Of a DNA stretch of 64,000 bases, positions 1-10,553 are shown in pieces. A model generated the notes under the pieces. That model searched no databases. It was not told where the DNA came from and worked only from the letters and a program-made list of their open reading frames with translations. The translations under genes were made by a program, and so were the position numbers. This stretch comes from Aphrocallistes beatrix (taxonomy: Eukaryota > Porifera > Hexactinellida > Sceptrulophora > Aphrocallistidae): assembly GCA_963281255.1 (NCBI GenBank), contig OY725493.1:62001-126000 (forward strand), read 5' to 3'. Position 1 is the first letter of the stretch. Each line of letters begins with the position of its first letter.

Positions 1-255
1 TCGTTTGTTACGATCTAGTATATTCCTTTCAGTCCTGGTATTTAAAACTTGACACGTGCAACTTTCTAAATATTGATTTTGTCCATTATTCAATCCCAAA
101 ACTATTCTACTAAATGCTAAAACCTTTCAACGTTTGTATATAATCACAAGCGCGATTAGTTTGCTTGTTATTTTTCTAGTGATATCGATTTTGACAGTAA
201 GACTGACATATTTAGAGAAGTTATCTTCCTAATAATTAATCAATGTGACACCAGG

Positions 256-326
256 CCACCGAAGGGAGCCTTCGGCGGACACAAAGTGTCCGCCAGCCGC
301 GCAGCGCAAGCAAGTGAAGTGCGCAT
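256..326 (-). repeat. GC-rich palindromic interspersed repeat, copy 1
   Basis: A compact GC-rich block in AT-rich surroundings. It contains the nested palindromes GCGGACACAAAGTGTCCGC and CCGCGCAGCGC and is the reverse complement of the blocks at 3660-3740 and 4215-4290. No coding potential is visible. The rest of 1-559 is AT-rich and holds nothing else I can name. Confidence 0.7.
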
Positions 327-559
327 GTTTACTATAGATAGAAAAACCCAAAGCTATCCGATTGGTAAGCTGAAATGTAACATTAACGATACAAGTGAAT
401 ACACACACTCAGTTTAGTACACATTTATGATTAGAGAGTCAAATAAGCCAAACAAGAGTGGGTACGTAGTAGATAAGTGAATTGATATAAGAGCAGAACT
501 AATCATGTAAACAAGAGTCAAAGCAAGCAAACAGAAGATGATGAAGTAAATTTGTGTCG

Positions 560-2005
560 TCAGATCCGTTCTTGGATTACTTCTTGAATAGAATGGGAGG
601 AAACATTCTTTTCGCAAAATTCTTCAAATAAAAATTTTTCATAATTACCTCGAACTATTAATTCTTGTAAAAAAGGATCAGAGGATTCCTCAAGGCCATT
701 AACTATCTTTTCTTCGCTCTCTGGTGCGATGATAGCGTTAATCACTAAACCAAGCTGTTTAAAATCAAGGCCTTCAGTATCCTTTTTCTCGACTGGTGGC
801 TTGTGAAAGTAGCTTCTATCAAAACCCGAGGTTGAACCAATGGCAGTAGCCCTGTCGAAATCAATTAGCATTGCCTCATAATGTTTCGAAAAGCAAAAGT
901 TAGGAAGTCGGACATCTCGGTGTGCATAACCCAATTTATGTAGTTCCTCCAGTGCCGTTATAGCTTGTTGAATAAAGTATTCAAGACATTTCTTGGCTTC
1001 ATCTCGGATAAGTGGCTGATGAGGTTGGGCTTCAAATTGAAATATAGGAATGGCAGCATTAATGCGAAAAATCCATGTAGGCAACACTAAATGTGAAAAG
1101 GATTGAGATTTCGGAAATTGGCGTTCCCTTTCGAGACCCATCAAGGTCTTTTCTTCATGCACATTTGGAGAAATCTTATAGTAATAGTCTTTATCACTAA
1201 CCAGAATAGAATAAGCGGATTCGACTTGTTCTAATGAACTACCAGGAGGCAATATTTTCTGGAGAAGAGTGAGGTCTTTTTGGGAAAGTCCCATAAAATA
1301 ATCTTTGGAATCATTATTTTTGATAATTTGAGAAAAAATACTTTGTTTATCCAACACCATCTGAATCTTCGAACGTGCTTCATCCAATTTTAAGCATTCC
1401 CACTCAATGTGAAAAAGAAAATTCTCCCAATGAACAGTAATCAAACTAATTCTTTCCTTAGTTTTTTTATTTGGAAAAACAAAGCCAGAGACTTCTTCAA
1501 CTTTCTGGTCATAAAGGCGTATATACCGTAGCTGGAAAATTAAGGCAATTGCACAATGTGCAACCGTATCATTGTAATTATTAGAATCTACTTCGAGTAA
1601 GAGAAGCGGAATAGAAGGATTGTCCTTATCCACAACCGCTACATCAATCCGCATGTTAGCTGATACAATTAAAGGCGTGAGCTGATCAGATTTGGTGTAC
1701 TCGTGGACAAATTGAAACTGCTCCTCCAAATCAAAATTCTTCATCATCCAAATCTTCAAATACTTTTCTGGGCGACAGTCATCATCTAATTCTAATTCGC
1801 ATATATCAATTAGATTACAAAATGGGGGCTTTTGGATTTGTGGATCGCTAAATGATACTAAAGAATGGCTAGTAAGATCTGTAAGGGATTTTGATGAACG
1901 AGATCTTGTTATAGTTGGCAATGCTATATTTTTCCTATTTCCAGGAAATATGCCCGTATTGAAATTTATTTGTGAATGTTTAGTGTCTTTGCGAGGCGTT
2001 GCCAT
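560..2005 (-). CDS. Kinase-like protein with possible PD-(D/E)xK-like N-terminal domain (Crinkler-type resemblance)
   Basis: Intronless 481-residue ORF. The C-terminal part has protein-kinase C-lobe motifs: a catalytic loop of HRD type (H362, R363, D364, then N369, in HRDVRLPN) and a DFG-like DFD at 382-384. I see no clear glycine loop or VAIK lysine, so the N-lobe is divergent or degenerate. Residues 115-205 have a D121...LLLLEVD (E138)...FQLRYIR pattern reminiscent of the restriction-endonuclease-like fold, but with D140 where a catalytic lysine is expected. A nuclease-like domain joined to an HRDVR-type kinase is the arrangement known in Crinkler-type proteins of oomycetes, fungi and some animals; that link is inference. 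The start is the first ATG after the AT-rich leader. No intron is needed, codon use is AT-rich, and palindromic repeats flank the gene, unlike the housekeeping genes here. Substrate and role are unknown. Confidence 0.6.
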   Translation of the reverse strand: MATPRKDTKHSQINFNTGIFPGNRKNIALPTITRSRSSKSLTDLTSHSLVSFSDPQIQKPPFCNLIDICELELDDDCRPEKYLKIWMMKNFDLEEQFQFVHEYTKSDQLTPLIVSANMRIDVAVVDKDNPSIPLLLLEVDSNNYNDTVAHCAIALIFQLRYIRLYDQKVEEVSGFVFPNKKTKERISLITVHWENFLFHIEWECLKLDEARSKIQMVLDKQSIFSQIIKNNDSKDYFMGLSQKDLTLLQKILPPGSSLEQVESAYSILVSDKDYYYKISPNVHEEKTLMGLERERQFPKSQSFSHLVLPTWIFRINAAIPIFQFEAQPHQPLIRDEAKKCLEYFIQQAITALEELHKLGYAHRDVRLPNFCFSKHYEAMLIDFDRATAIGSTSGFDRSYFHKPPVEKKDTEGLDFKQLGLVINAIIAPESEEKIVNGLEESSDPFLQELIVRGNYEKFLFEEFCEKNVSSHSIQEVIQERI

Positions 2006-2391
2006 TAATTAATAAGAATTTCAATTGTTATAAATGAAATCACAAAGCTTGATCGATAGGAAGAAACTAGGAAGAATGAATGCACTACAAGTTTTGAAGT
2101 GATAATAATTTCTATGAAAGGAAATTGATAAACAATAGAGAATGAAATATAAAGATAAAAATGGAGAGTAAATAATATGAAAAGACGCGATAGAGCGAAA
2201 TACAAGTTAAATCATGCCGCGGTTGCTCAAAAAATGAATTCTGTTAAAATTTTGATCATAACCGTCACTGTTAAGGTTGGTTCTTTTTTTCCACTGATTT
2301 ATCAACATTTTCAGTGCAGATTTGAATCACAGGCTTATCTGAAAAAGTGTTCTCCAGTAAAATCCAGTAAACTTTTCCAGTAAAATTCATT

Positions 2392-2560
2392 ATAATTGCT
2401 TAATATGGATTATGCCATAACTCAATGTATGTAAACAAGTTATAATTACTTTCTAAACCTGAAATCCGATTGGCTGAAATGAAAAATAGTCAAAACTCTT
2501 AAGGATGTATCATTGTATATTCAGCAAAAGCTCTATGAGTCACTTAATGGTGCTGCACTC
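2392..2560. mobile_element. Truncated TA-flanked MITE (GTGCAGCTCC family), right part
   Basis: This stretch matches the right half of the complete element at 48222-48531 (shared features: AATATGGATTAT, AACTCAATG, ACTTAATGG followed by GCTGCAC). It ends in a variant of the terminal repeat. The left half is missing or unrecognisable. Confidence 0.6.
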
Positions 2561-2584
2561 ACATTATGTCGACTGACATTTTTA

Positions 2585-2910
2585 GTGCAGCTCCTAGTAT
2601 GAGGATGCCTTATGTCATGATCGATGTCGAACGTACGTCTGCTCGCTCCTGGAAATTCTATTCGACCAAATTGCACCAAATTTGGGTCATATACTCCTCA
2701 TATGGTGGAGATTTGTACCTGGGTCCAAATTATGCAATATTTTCACACCTTTCCACAAAAGGTGTCAAAATGTATTAGCCAATCAGAATCCAGGGATTTA
2801 CCAACACAATGGCTTTGATTTTATCAGATTAATATGGATTATACCAAACTCAATGAACATATACAAGTTAGAATTCTTTGTTTATTTAGTCGATTTCATC
2901 AGGCTGTAGA
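2585..2910. mobile_element. TA-flanked MITE (GTGCAGCTCC family), left end intact
   Basis: It begins at the terminal sequence GTGCAGCTCCTAGTAT directly after a TA. The body is similar to 48222-48531 and, inverted, to 54165-54471. The right end is degraded, so the boundary is approximate. Three short ORFs crossing it are not genes. Confidence 0.6.
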
Positions 2911-2956
2911 AGTACGGAATGTGTAACTATATCCTATTGGAAGGCCGGAATGTGTA

Positions 2957-3170
2957 CCTGTCTCTCATGCTAAGCCAAGTCTGTCTCTCAAGCTAAGTCA
3001 AGTCTGTCTCTCAAGCTAAGTCAAGTCTGTCTCTCAAGCTAAGTCAAGTCTGTCTCTCAAGCTAAGTCAAGGCTGTCTCTCAAGCTAAGTCAAGGCTGTC
3101 TCTCAAGCTAAGTCAAGGCTGTCTCTCAAGCTAAGTCAAGGCTGTCTCTCAAGCTAAGTCAATCTCTCAA
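2957..3170. repeat. 23-bp minisatellite, about nine copies
   Basis: Head-to-tail copies of CTGTCTCTCAAGCTAAGTCA plus AGT or AGG. The period is 23 bp, since successive copies start at 3004 and 3027. Early copies end in AGT and later copies in AGG, indicating directional homogenisation. It is intergenic. Confidence 0.9.
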
Positions 3171-3659
3171 GTCTCAATTTTGTGATTAACTCTTATATTT
3201 TGATATTTTGTACGTATAAGTATTTTAATGAATTCGACTATATTCATTAAAAACCAAATAAAATATCTCATTTCAACTGTATTGATATAATAGTTAGTTT
3301 GTCAGGGTGGGTGAATGCTTAATTCATGGCAATTGAACCATCTAACCAATATCAAAATTATTGGTCTTTAAGTATTTAACCAATCCATGGTACTAAATCT
3401 TTATTGACTACCATTGCTTAGTATATACGTAGAATGCTATGATTAATCTAAGTAAAGGATTAAGTAATAAACAAAGTAAAAGAAAAATTAAATACTTAGC
3501 CAAAACTAAGTATATATTAAGCAGTTCTTAAGTTCTCCACCTAAACTAAGTATTTACTTAGTAATTACTTCGTTTCCAACTAAAAACTAAGTATGGATTG
3601 AGTATATCCTTACTACTATTAAAACTCGATTAATGTCTATATGTGTGTGTATTTATTAT
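3171..3659. other. AT-rich intergenic stretch rich in CTAAGTA words
   Basis: There is no gene here. Between about 3365 and 3610 the words TAAGTA and TACTTAG recur in both orientations (for example AACTAAGTATTTACTTAG), giving local inverted symmetry as in a decayed palindromic MITE. Confidence 0.5.
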
Positions 3660-3740
3660 ACAAGCGCGCTTCGCTTGCTTGCGCTGCGCGGCTTGCAGAC
3701 ACTGTGTGTCCGCAGAGAATCCTTGCGGGTGCCTGTGAAT
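3660..3740 (+). repeat. GC-rich palindromic interspersed repeat, copy 2
   Basis: It begins AAGCGCGCTTCGCTTGCTTG and continues through CGCTGCGCGGCTTGC and ACACTGTGTGTCCGC. It is the same unit as 4215-4290 and the inverse of 256-326. Confidence 0.75.
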
Positions 3741-4214
3741 ATTCAAGAAACGGTCAATTGGTTTTCTAATTCCTTACGAAAAAATGTCGTTCATGTACGG
3801 TTAGTCATGAATTCAGAACTGGGAAAGAAAATTAAGTTTATGATAAAAGGAATTTGCTTAATCCTGAATGTAATGTCAATTTGACACTACAAAGTTCAAT
3901 TAAGATTATTATATTTGAACGACTCAAATAACTTCAGTCGAGTAACGTTAACAACAATCCATGTATGTGTTACGTGCTATAATCAATCAATTTGACCATT
4001 AAATTACTTTTAATGATGAAATAATAGACTCAAATAACTGTATTCAATCATTTATATGAAATAGAATCGTGTAAATCGTATTTTAATCGTATACTCATTA
4101 TTATTTACCTGTGTGCCAAATTTCACATTTCTAGCACCTCCCAGTTCCTCAATCAATTCTGGACAAACAAACAAAAAAAACAAAAGAAAAACCATTGCGT
4201 TTTAATATATAAGA

Positions 4215-4290
4215 TGCAAGCGCGCTTCGCTTACTTGCGCTGCGCGGCTTGCGGACACTTTGTGTCCGCAGAGTCGCCCTACGGGCACCT
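4215..4290 (+). repeat. GC-rich palindromic interspersed repeat, copy 3
   Basis: It shares about 70 bp with copy 2, including CGCTGCGCGGCTTGCGGACA and TTTGTGTCCGCAGAGTCGCC. It lies 550 bp downstream of copy 2 in the same orientation. Confidence 0.75.
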
Positions 4291-4385
4291 GGAATTACTC
4301 AATCTAGCGTATTGTGGGAATTTGTTTACTTTATATAAATATTGAAACAAAACTTAACAAATAATTTCGCATATAGAACCGAAAA

Positions 4386-4455
4386 TATAATATTCTAAAT
4401 TTACACCTCTGAAAACCCCATGTAAACCGTTGGAAGCTAGCCTCTATCCTGTTTT
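4386..4455. repeat. Interspersed repeat containing AACCGTTGGAAGCTAGCCTC
   Basis: It matches, in inverse orientation, two segments near 30015-30080 and 30150-30220 (GAGACTAGCTTCCAACG...). No ends are defined. The remainder of 4291-4821 is intergenic with nothing else recognised. Confidence 0.5.
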
Positions 4456-4821
4456 TTTGTCATTTGTTTACTTTATGTATCCAATGTAAACAAAAGTAAA
4501 CAAATAATTTATATTTTCATCTGAAAATACTACACCACGAAGCTTAATAACGTTGAATTGAGTGACACTGTCACCTCAAATCGGCAATTCCTAACTCCTG
4601 ATTGGTTGGTACTGGACCATGGTATGTCATGTCAGGAGAACACCTGTCTGGACCATGGATTGTCAGTGGCTAAGAAATCGCTTTAATGTCACAAGTGCTC
4701 ACAAATTACACTAAATATAATATTAGCTATATACGTGCGAAGATAAGTACATTAATAGACGCCCGCTCAATCTGGCGCCATACCTGGCACCAATACACAA
4801 ACACATCCGATCTAAATAGGC

Positions 4822-6351
4822 CTAGCTGTCCAGCAGCTCCTGCTGGAAGAGGAACAAGTTGTTCGTGGCGGCGATCGCGAGGATGTTCTCCTCGGGGTGC
4901 CAGCTCGCGTGGAGGATTTTACGGTTAAAATCGAGAGTCTCAAGCGCCACTTCGTTGTTCGTGTCCAACTCCAGCCCGTCTCTTCGAGCCCGCCGCGTCC
5001 CAGAGACCGTTTTGGGCTGAAGAATGTGACCAAGTTGCTGCGTGTTCTTGGACGCTTCGTAGCAGACCTCGGCGCGGGTCTGGAAGTCGTAGACGCGGAA
5101 GAAGTTGTGGTAGGAGCCCGTCATGATTCCCTTGGACGCGCCGCCCCAGCGGCACTCGAACTTGTCGAAGATGCAGTCGTTCTCGTAGAGCGAGCAGAGG
5201 CGCGCGCGGAGGTGGTCGTGTACGGGGAAGGAGCAGACGGGGTGCGACTCCATGTTCACGTCCCACACCTTCACGTTCAGGTAGTCCCGCGACAGGATGT
5301 AGCGCCCCGACGCGTTGAAGTGCATGTCCGAGATGGAGACGATCACCTCGGAGAAGAAGGACTTGTTGGCGGGGTCCTCCGCCTCCTGGAACCACTTCGC
5401 GTGCTGGTCGCACAGGGCGCGGGCGCGCATGTCGCAGAGGCGGATGGCGCCGGTGGAGCTGGAGTAGATGAACTCGTGGCAGTTGGTCGGGTGGAACTGC
5501 GCCGAGGTGATCACCTCGGACAGGTCCTCCATGTTCGCGGGCTTTATGTCCACGACGTTAAACGATTGGTCGGTGCAGTTGAGACTCCACACGTTGATCC
5601 GCAGGTCGTCGGCGGAGAGGAATGTCTCGTCGTCCGAGTTCACGGAGATGGAGTTGATGTGGTAGGTGTGCGCGTTCGAGAAGATCTTCCGGGGGATGGC
5701 CTCCACCGTGAAGTCCTTGTCCACCTGCGGCACCTTCAGCCCGTCGGAGAGCTGGCGGGCCGCGCCGTCGTCCGAGAGGAGGTTCAGGTTCCGCGTCCGC
5801 GGCCGCCGCTCTGCGATCTTCCACAGCTTGATGGTCTTGTCGTTGGTGGTGAGGAGGTAGAGGCTGGAGTTCGGCTGCCGGATCCACTTTATCTTGTTGA
5901 TCTTCTCCTCGATCTCCAGGGACTTCAGGTAGTCGAACTCGGCCTCGTGCGACTGGAAGGTGCAGTAGACGTTGTAGTCGCAGAGGATGGGGCTGTTCCG
6001 CTTCTGGTGCCGCTTGAAGATGACCACGCGGCCGCCCTTGTCGCCCGTGGCCAGGAATTCGCCCGTCGAGTTGAACTCCACCACCGAGATGATGTCTGCG
6101 TCGGTTATGTCGTCGTCCATGGTCCCTTTGATCTGCGAGAAGATCCACGGGATCTGCGTCGCGTCCTCCGCGGGCGTGTACTGGTACCCCGGGGAGTCCG
6201 CCCGGACGGACAGACCCCCTTCTGCCCCCTTCGCCACCGGAGGGTCGAGGTCCATGGGGTCCGGACCCTCGTCATTCGAACTGATGCTTGATTGGCTGTC
6301 TTTGTTCATTCTATCTACCATTTTTACATCAATCACACCTCTACAGTGCAT
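4822..6351 (-). CDS. PP2A regulatory subunit B55 (PR55), WD40
   Basis: A 509-residue single-exon protein. It is the B55 regulatory subunit that targets the protein phosphatase 2A core to substrates. Family hallmarks are near invariant: [48 protein letters not shown]-like blade ends, [53 protein letters not shown] and the C-terminal [20 protein letters not shown]. The N-terminus carries about 75 extra acidic residues before the conserved start of the family; an internal ATG at 6321 is an alternative start. Codon use is strongly GC3-rich, which creates long spurious ORFs on the opposite strand. The identification is firm; the exact start is not. Confidence 0.95.
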   Translation of the reverse strand: MHCRGVIDVKMVDRMNKDSQSSISSNDEGPDPMDLDPPVAKGAEGGLSVRADSPGYQYTPAEDATQIPWIFSQIKGTMDDDITDADIISVVEFNSTGEFLATGDKGGRVVIFKRHQKRNSPILCDYNVYCTFQSHEAEFDYLKSLEIEEKINKIKWIRQPNSSLYLLTTNDKTIKLWKIAERRPRTRNLNLLSDDGAARQLSDGLKVPQVDKDFTVEAIPRKIFSNAHTYHINSISVNSDDETFLSADDLRINVWSLNCTDQSFNVVDIKPANMEDLSEVITSAQFHPTNCHEFIYSSSTGAIRLCDMRARALCDQHAKWFQEAEDPANKSFFSEVIVSISDMHFNASGRYILSRDYLNVKVWDVNMESHPVCSFPVHDHLRARLCSLYENDCIFDKFECRWGGASKGIMTGSYHNFFRVYDFQTRAEVCYEASKNTQQLGHILQPKTVSGTRRARRDGLELDTNNEVALETLDFNRKILHASWHPEENILAIAATNNLFLFQQELLDS

Positions 6352-7107
6352 GGAACAAGAGTGTGGTTATATAAATATACTTCTCAGATGATAAATATAG
6401 ATATTGCTTCGTCCATTAAAACTAAAGTTACTCTAGAGATCTTGCAATTACATTAACTAACGCGAGCGATTATCCAATCACTTTGGCTGTTAGACAGACA
6501 GCAATTCTGCCATCGAGGACAGCAGTCTCAGTTTGGGAGGAATTGCTGGGATAATGGACTGTGCTAACCTGCTAGAGCAGTATTAAATTCCACCACCAAC
6601 TCTCTAATAGCCAATCAGCTGATAGAGAATGAGAGGGACCAAGCACTCGCATTAGAGGTAACATCCAAACATAGCTCTGAGCACAGCTCAGGACTCAGAG
6701 AGATTAAGGATATGGAACACCCAACTCAGACGTAAATTTCTGGAGTTTGGGTCGATTCCATAAAGCTTACTTTATATACGCGGGAGGGAGAGATGTGGAA
6801 AATTTTGAGGATTTAATAAACGCGGGAGTTGAATTGAAATTAATTGCTGATTACATAGTAACACGTGTCATATTATCCAGAATAGAATGAAATATTCTAT
6901 AGAATTCAGGTAGAAGATAACTGATGCAATTAATAGGATAAAAAGCTCTCTCTGGATAAAACTTTCAAAGTCAATTTAAGAAATTTAACAAATGGTGGAT
7001 CGGAATAAGCGCGGGAGGTTGGAAGAAAATCCATAAATCAATTAATAAGTGGGAGACCCGTTTATTCGGACCCTGAGTAGTTTCCTGATTCTATTCGTAG
7101 ATGCATT
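6352..7107. other. Intergenic region between the B55 start and a MITE
   Basis: AT-rich intergenic DNA with no ORF of note. It should include the B55 promoter (close to 6352) and the downstream flank of the gene ending at 7544. Near 6600 it has a CCAATCAGCTGAT word of the kind over-represented across the window. Confidence 0.5.
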
Positions 7108-7262
7108 CACATGAACATTCGTTTATTATGAACTAACCTCCTGGTCCCAATTTCATTTTTTAGATAGGATTTGTATTGAATCAAGTTCGCTTAATATGAA
7201 GTATCCCTATTATAAACAGATTTTTTGGTCCCCTGGTGGTTCACAATAAGCGACCCTGACTG
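7108..7262. mobile_element. MITE with CAGTCAGGGTCGCTTATT terminus (left end damaged)
   Basis: The body and right end match the complete copy at 43671-43808 (shared ACATTCGTTTATTATGAACT and TTCACAATAAGCGACCCTGA). The left terminal repeat has been lost or replaced. Confidence 0.65.
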
Positions 7263-7543
7263 TGGTTAACAAAAGTTTAAGTTATGTGATGAAATATTCA
7301 AGCAATAATCCCAACTCTAATAAAGCTTGTATTCCAGAAGAATTGAATAGACTGAGAACTCAGTGTTTGAATTAGAATGTCACAAGTACTAACAAAACAA
7401 AGTAAATAATAGCAAATGATATGCGATACTTAAAATAGAGTCAAGTAAAATGGACACGCAAGGTCCATTGAATCTGAATTTGTACAGACCTCACAACAAC
7501 AACAACAACAACAAAGAAACAAATCAACTCTCCCTCCCACTCT

Positions 7544-7801
7544 CTAGCACACTTGCACCATTGGGTTCTGAATTGGGATCGCGTTACTCTGGAAGTCCTC
7601 TCTCACGTTCAGCCCCTCCAAGTATCCGCCCTTCGAAGACATCATGCCGGCGATCTGCTGCGAAGAGCCCGCAGACTCGTCCGAACCGCCGTGTGCGACG
7701 TGTTTGAAGTCGGTCGGCGTCCCGATCATGGTCTTGTCGATGAGGACTCTCCGCTGGGGTTGCTCCTCCTCCACCTGCAGGCAGCTCAGTGATGTGCCCA
7801 T
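7544..7801 (-). CDS. CDC42 small effector (SPEC/CDC42SE-like)
   Basis: An 85-residue protein, the usual size for this family. The CRIB-type Cdc42-binding motif is clear at residues 19-38 (IDKTMIGTPTDFKHVAHGG), followed by the family-typical MSSKGGY at about 54-60. The N-terminus MGTSLSCL has a glycine at position 2 and Cys7, consistent with lipid attachment and membrane targeting as known for these proteins. These proteins bind GTP-Cdc42 and link it to actin organisation. A splice acceptor (CTAG on the minus strand, 7803-7804) sits one base upstream of the ATG, so the 5' leader is probably spliced. The gene symbol would be CDC42SE-type, but the paralogue cannot be assigned. Confidence 0.85.
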   Translation of the reverse strand: MGTSLSCLQVEEEQPQRRVLIDKTMIGTPTDFKHVAHGGSDESAGSSQQIAGMMSSKGGYLEGLNVREDFQSNAIPIQNPMVQVC

Positions 7802-7867
7802 GCTAGCTACCGAGAAGAGAGAAAGGAATGCAGTTATGGGCCAGTGAGGCTAGCGGGGAATCTAGAG

Positions 7868-8010
7868 CAGTGGATTCAAACTGGGGTACGCCGGATCTCA
7901 AAATTTTATATCTCAACAAATTATAAATAATTGCATGAGTCAACTGTTGAGGGTACACAAAAGTTCATAACAGTCTGGGGGTACGCTTGGAAAAAGTTTG
8001 AAGACCACTG
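7868..8010. mobile_element. hAT-like MITE with 8-bp target duplication
   Basis: The termini CAGTGGATTCAAACTGGGGT and (inverted) CAGTGGTCTTCAAACT form an imperfect terminal inverted repeat. The flanks ATCTAGAG and GTCTAGAG are 7/8 identical. The 143-bp length and 8-bp duplication are typical of non-autonomous hAT elements. Confidence 0.75.
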
Positions 8011-9535
8011 GTCTAGAGTGCAAGCGCGAAAGTGAGAATAGCTATGCCACTAACAGTATCCTAGTTACGGAATTCCAACCAACCAGAACTTACACAACCA
8101 ACTAGTTTTTATGAATGAACAGACACAGACTTATATTCAGCTCTGAATGCTATCTGACCTAGCGACACAATCGAACAATAAAGCTAATAATTCCCTAAAT
8201 AGAACGGCAATGGCAGCGGCTGTGAGTATTTAAGAGATCTGAATAGGCTCTCAGCGAGAGAGAATTCAGAATAGATGCACTAAATCAGCATTCTGACTAA
8301 CTCAATTGGCAGAATCGAGCCATTAACGAGAACCCAGATAACCGAGTTCAGTTCTTGGCTAGATTGCCACGAATCATTCATTTTATAGGAAAATAACCTA
8401 AAATAACTGTAGAGTGGAGATATTTTTAGTAAACAATGACCTCACACAATTCAGTCTAAATATGAATATAATAGTCTATGCTACATCTCTGATGTAACCC
8501 AATCTTGCGTACAAATGTTCTATGCAATGCAATCCTTCTTCAGAGTTAGAAGTGCCATTCTTACACACTCAAGGAATGAATGTTGTTATTTCGGATTCAA
8601 AGATTAGCTTTTCAATCCGTGAACCAAAAGCAGATCGAGCGACACAACTCGACACAAACCCTTCTAAGCAAAATTCTTCTCGTTTTTCTTTCCAACGACA
8701 AATGAGATAAATATTAATGTAATGCATCTTCAACATTGATTCTTCCTGCGGAAGTTTTACATGGATATTGCCCTTTAGCGGTTTACAATTGTAATGTATG
8801 ATAAAAGTATGATCTAATATTAATAATGATATTTCATATATACTAACTGGAAGAAAGTATTTGAACACTCAATTATTTCACAGACAGAAATAATAAATGA
8901 GTTTTGATTGCGACAAATACCACTAAATGGCAAGGGATTCTACTAATCGGGAATATACACATTCGAATTAGTCAGAAAAAGATCTCTGATCTAATATTTA
9001 TTTCTAAAGTTTCCAAATTATCAATCAGTGCCATTGTATGCCACATATTTCAAGTTAAACCATGGTATATGATGGTGAATACCTGGTTGCACAGGTTCAT
9101 ACTTTTATCCTTTGGGATGATCAACTTACAATCTTCCACTAGGACTAACTGGAATGTGTAGATTGCGAATCTGGGTTCAGATTCTTGATATCTCCTAGGG
9201 TTGAATGCATTCTCCTTTAAGAAGAGATCCAACTTAGTATTACTTGCATGGGAATTAATCAAATACTTTTGTCCGGTTAATTGGTATACAGGATACTACT
9301 GAGAAGTAATTAAGCTCACTGTACTGATTTATGCACAAAGCTTTGCTAGCTTCAGCGCATTCGCAACATTCCTAATCCGGACAATCGGTGAGTGGCTGCC
9401 AACCAAATATCAAATAACTCATGTTTGACAACCATCCTATACCAAAACTGAAAACTCTGGTAACACTACACTCTATATATAGGCACTACACTTTACCCTG
9501 AAGCAACGAAGTAGATAGGTTTGAATTCTGGTGTG

Positions 9536-9536
9536 C

Positions 9537-9586
<50 letters not shown>

Positions 9587-9588
9587 TT
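9536..9588. repeat. (AT)n-(GT)n compound microsatellite
   Basis: A run of ATATAT followed directly by GTGTGTGTGTGTGTGTGT. It is intergenic. Confidence 0.9.
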
Positions 9589-9629
9589 AACAAATTGTCA
9601 GTTATAAATCACCAAATTAGAACGTATTT

Positions 9630-9765
9630 GTCACCTTTCTTTAAGCCCAAAAGTGTTTAGGAGCGTGAAAATTTAGAATATTACCCAATTTATGTTATCG
9701 ATTTAGGCGTGTAAATTTATTGGTTTGAGACTCGGAGCGAATCTCTGGATTCCTGCACTACTCTG
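9630..9765. repeat. GAGACGCTCC-family repeat, degenerate copy
   Basis: It shares the phrases AAGTGTTTAGGAGCGTGAAA and ATTTAGGCGTGTAAATTTAT with the copies at 38655-38810, 53820-53985 and 61712-61865. The ends are unclear. Confidence 0.5.
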
Positions 9766-10553
9766 GTTCCATCGTAGAAGACACTGCGATCACTCTTTAT
9801 CAGCGAAAAATCCTCTCTCACCATTCCCTGCCTCTGATTGCTCAGTCTCTTCCCTGGACTTAATTAAGTTTATATAACCTTTCTTATACAATTTAATTCC
9901 TTTCTCAAGTGCATAGGCCAACTCCGTTCAATCGCTATTTCAGAGAATGGTAGTGACGTCATCACGCCTATTATACCTATCCAGCATGGATTAATTGGAA
10001 TAGATACCAGATCCGTTCGGACATGCTAATGTTACGAGTCACAATGGTTCACTGGTGAACTGCTCCTTATATAGTCACGCAACTCTAGCGTGATCCACGA
10101 TAGAGTTCCTAGCTTTCTTCCTTTGAATGCAACAGTGAATCTCTACGACTACCGCACTCATCCATAATGCGACTGAATAGGCCAATCGAATGGCTTACTT
10201 GTGTCAGCAGCTCTGTCTGTTTCTGAGTTCAGATTGCCGCCAACTCAGCTGTTCGGCGCGGTGGAGATTCTCATTACTTCCATCAACTCCGACAGCGCAG
10301 CTCATAACTCAGATGGAAGGAACTGTTATTCCTCTCCAATAGAAACTCCCCTTTCCAGCTGTTGCATTCTCGAGACAGGTCTCTTGAGCTGTGCAGCGGA
10401 CTCTTCCACTCTAAAACTAACCTATTTACTTCTCTGATCGTCATTTCTATTTTGATTTATTGTTTACTGCTGATATAGCCCTAGCTGATAGATACCTATG
10501 ATTACAGCTGATCCTTCTAAAAGCTCACATTCCATTCTATCCTAACCGTCACT

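Larger units (their letters stand above)
8011..10553. other. Intergenic or 5' regulatory region upstream of srGAP
   Basis: There is no convincing gene. Short ORFs at 8522-8868, 8904-9262 and 10201-10437 have no recognisable domain and no splice context. Noncoding first exons of CDC42SE (minus) or srGAP (plus) may lie here. It contains the microsatellite and repeat listed separately. Confidence 0.5.

Noticed and set aside
2950-3170. Possible CRISPR array
   Set aside because: Units are contiguous identical 23-mers without unique spacers, in eukaryotic DNA.
4686-5033. ORFs of 70-80 codons around the B55 stop codon
   Set aside because: Out-of-frame shadows of B55 and its 3' flank.
4897-6291. 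464-codon ORF on the plus strand
   Set aside because: It is exactly antisense to the B55 coding exon. The GC-rich third positions of B55 remove stops in this frame, and the product is low-complexity Val/Arg/Glu without a domain.
8522-9262. Short ORFs of 62-99 codons
   Set aside because: Overlapping on both strands, no domain, no splice or Kozak support, AT-rich composition.
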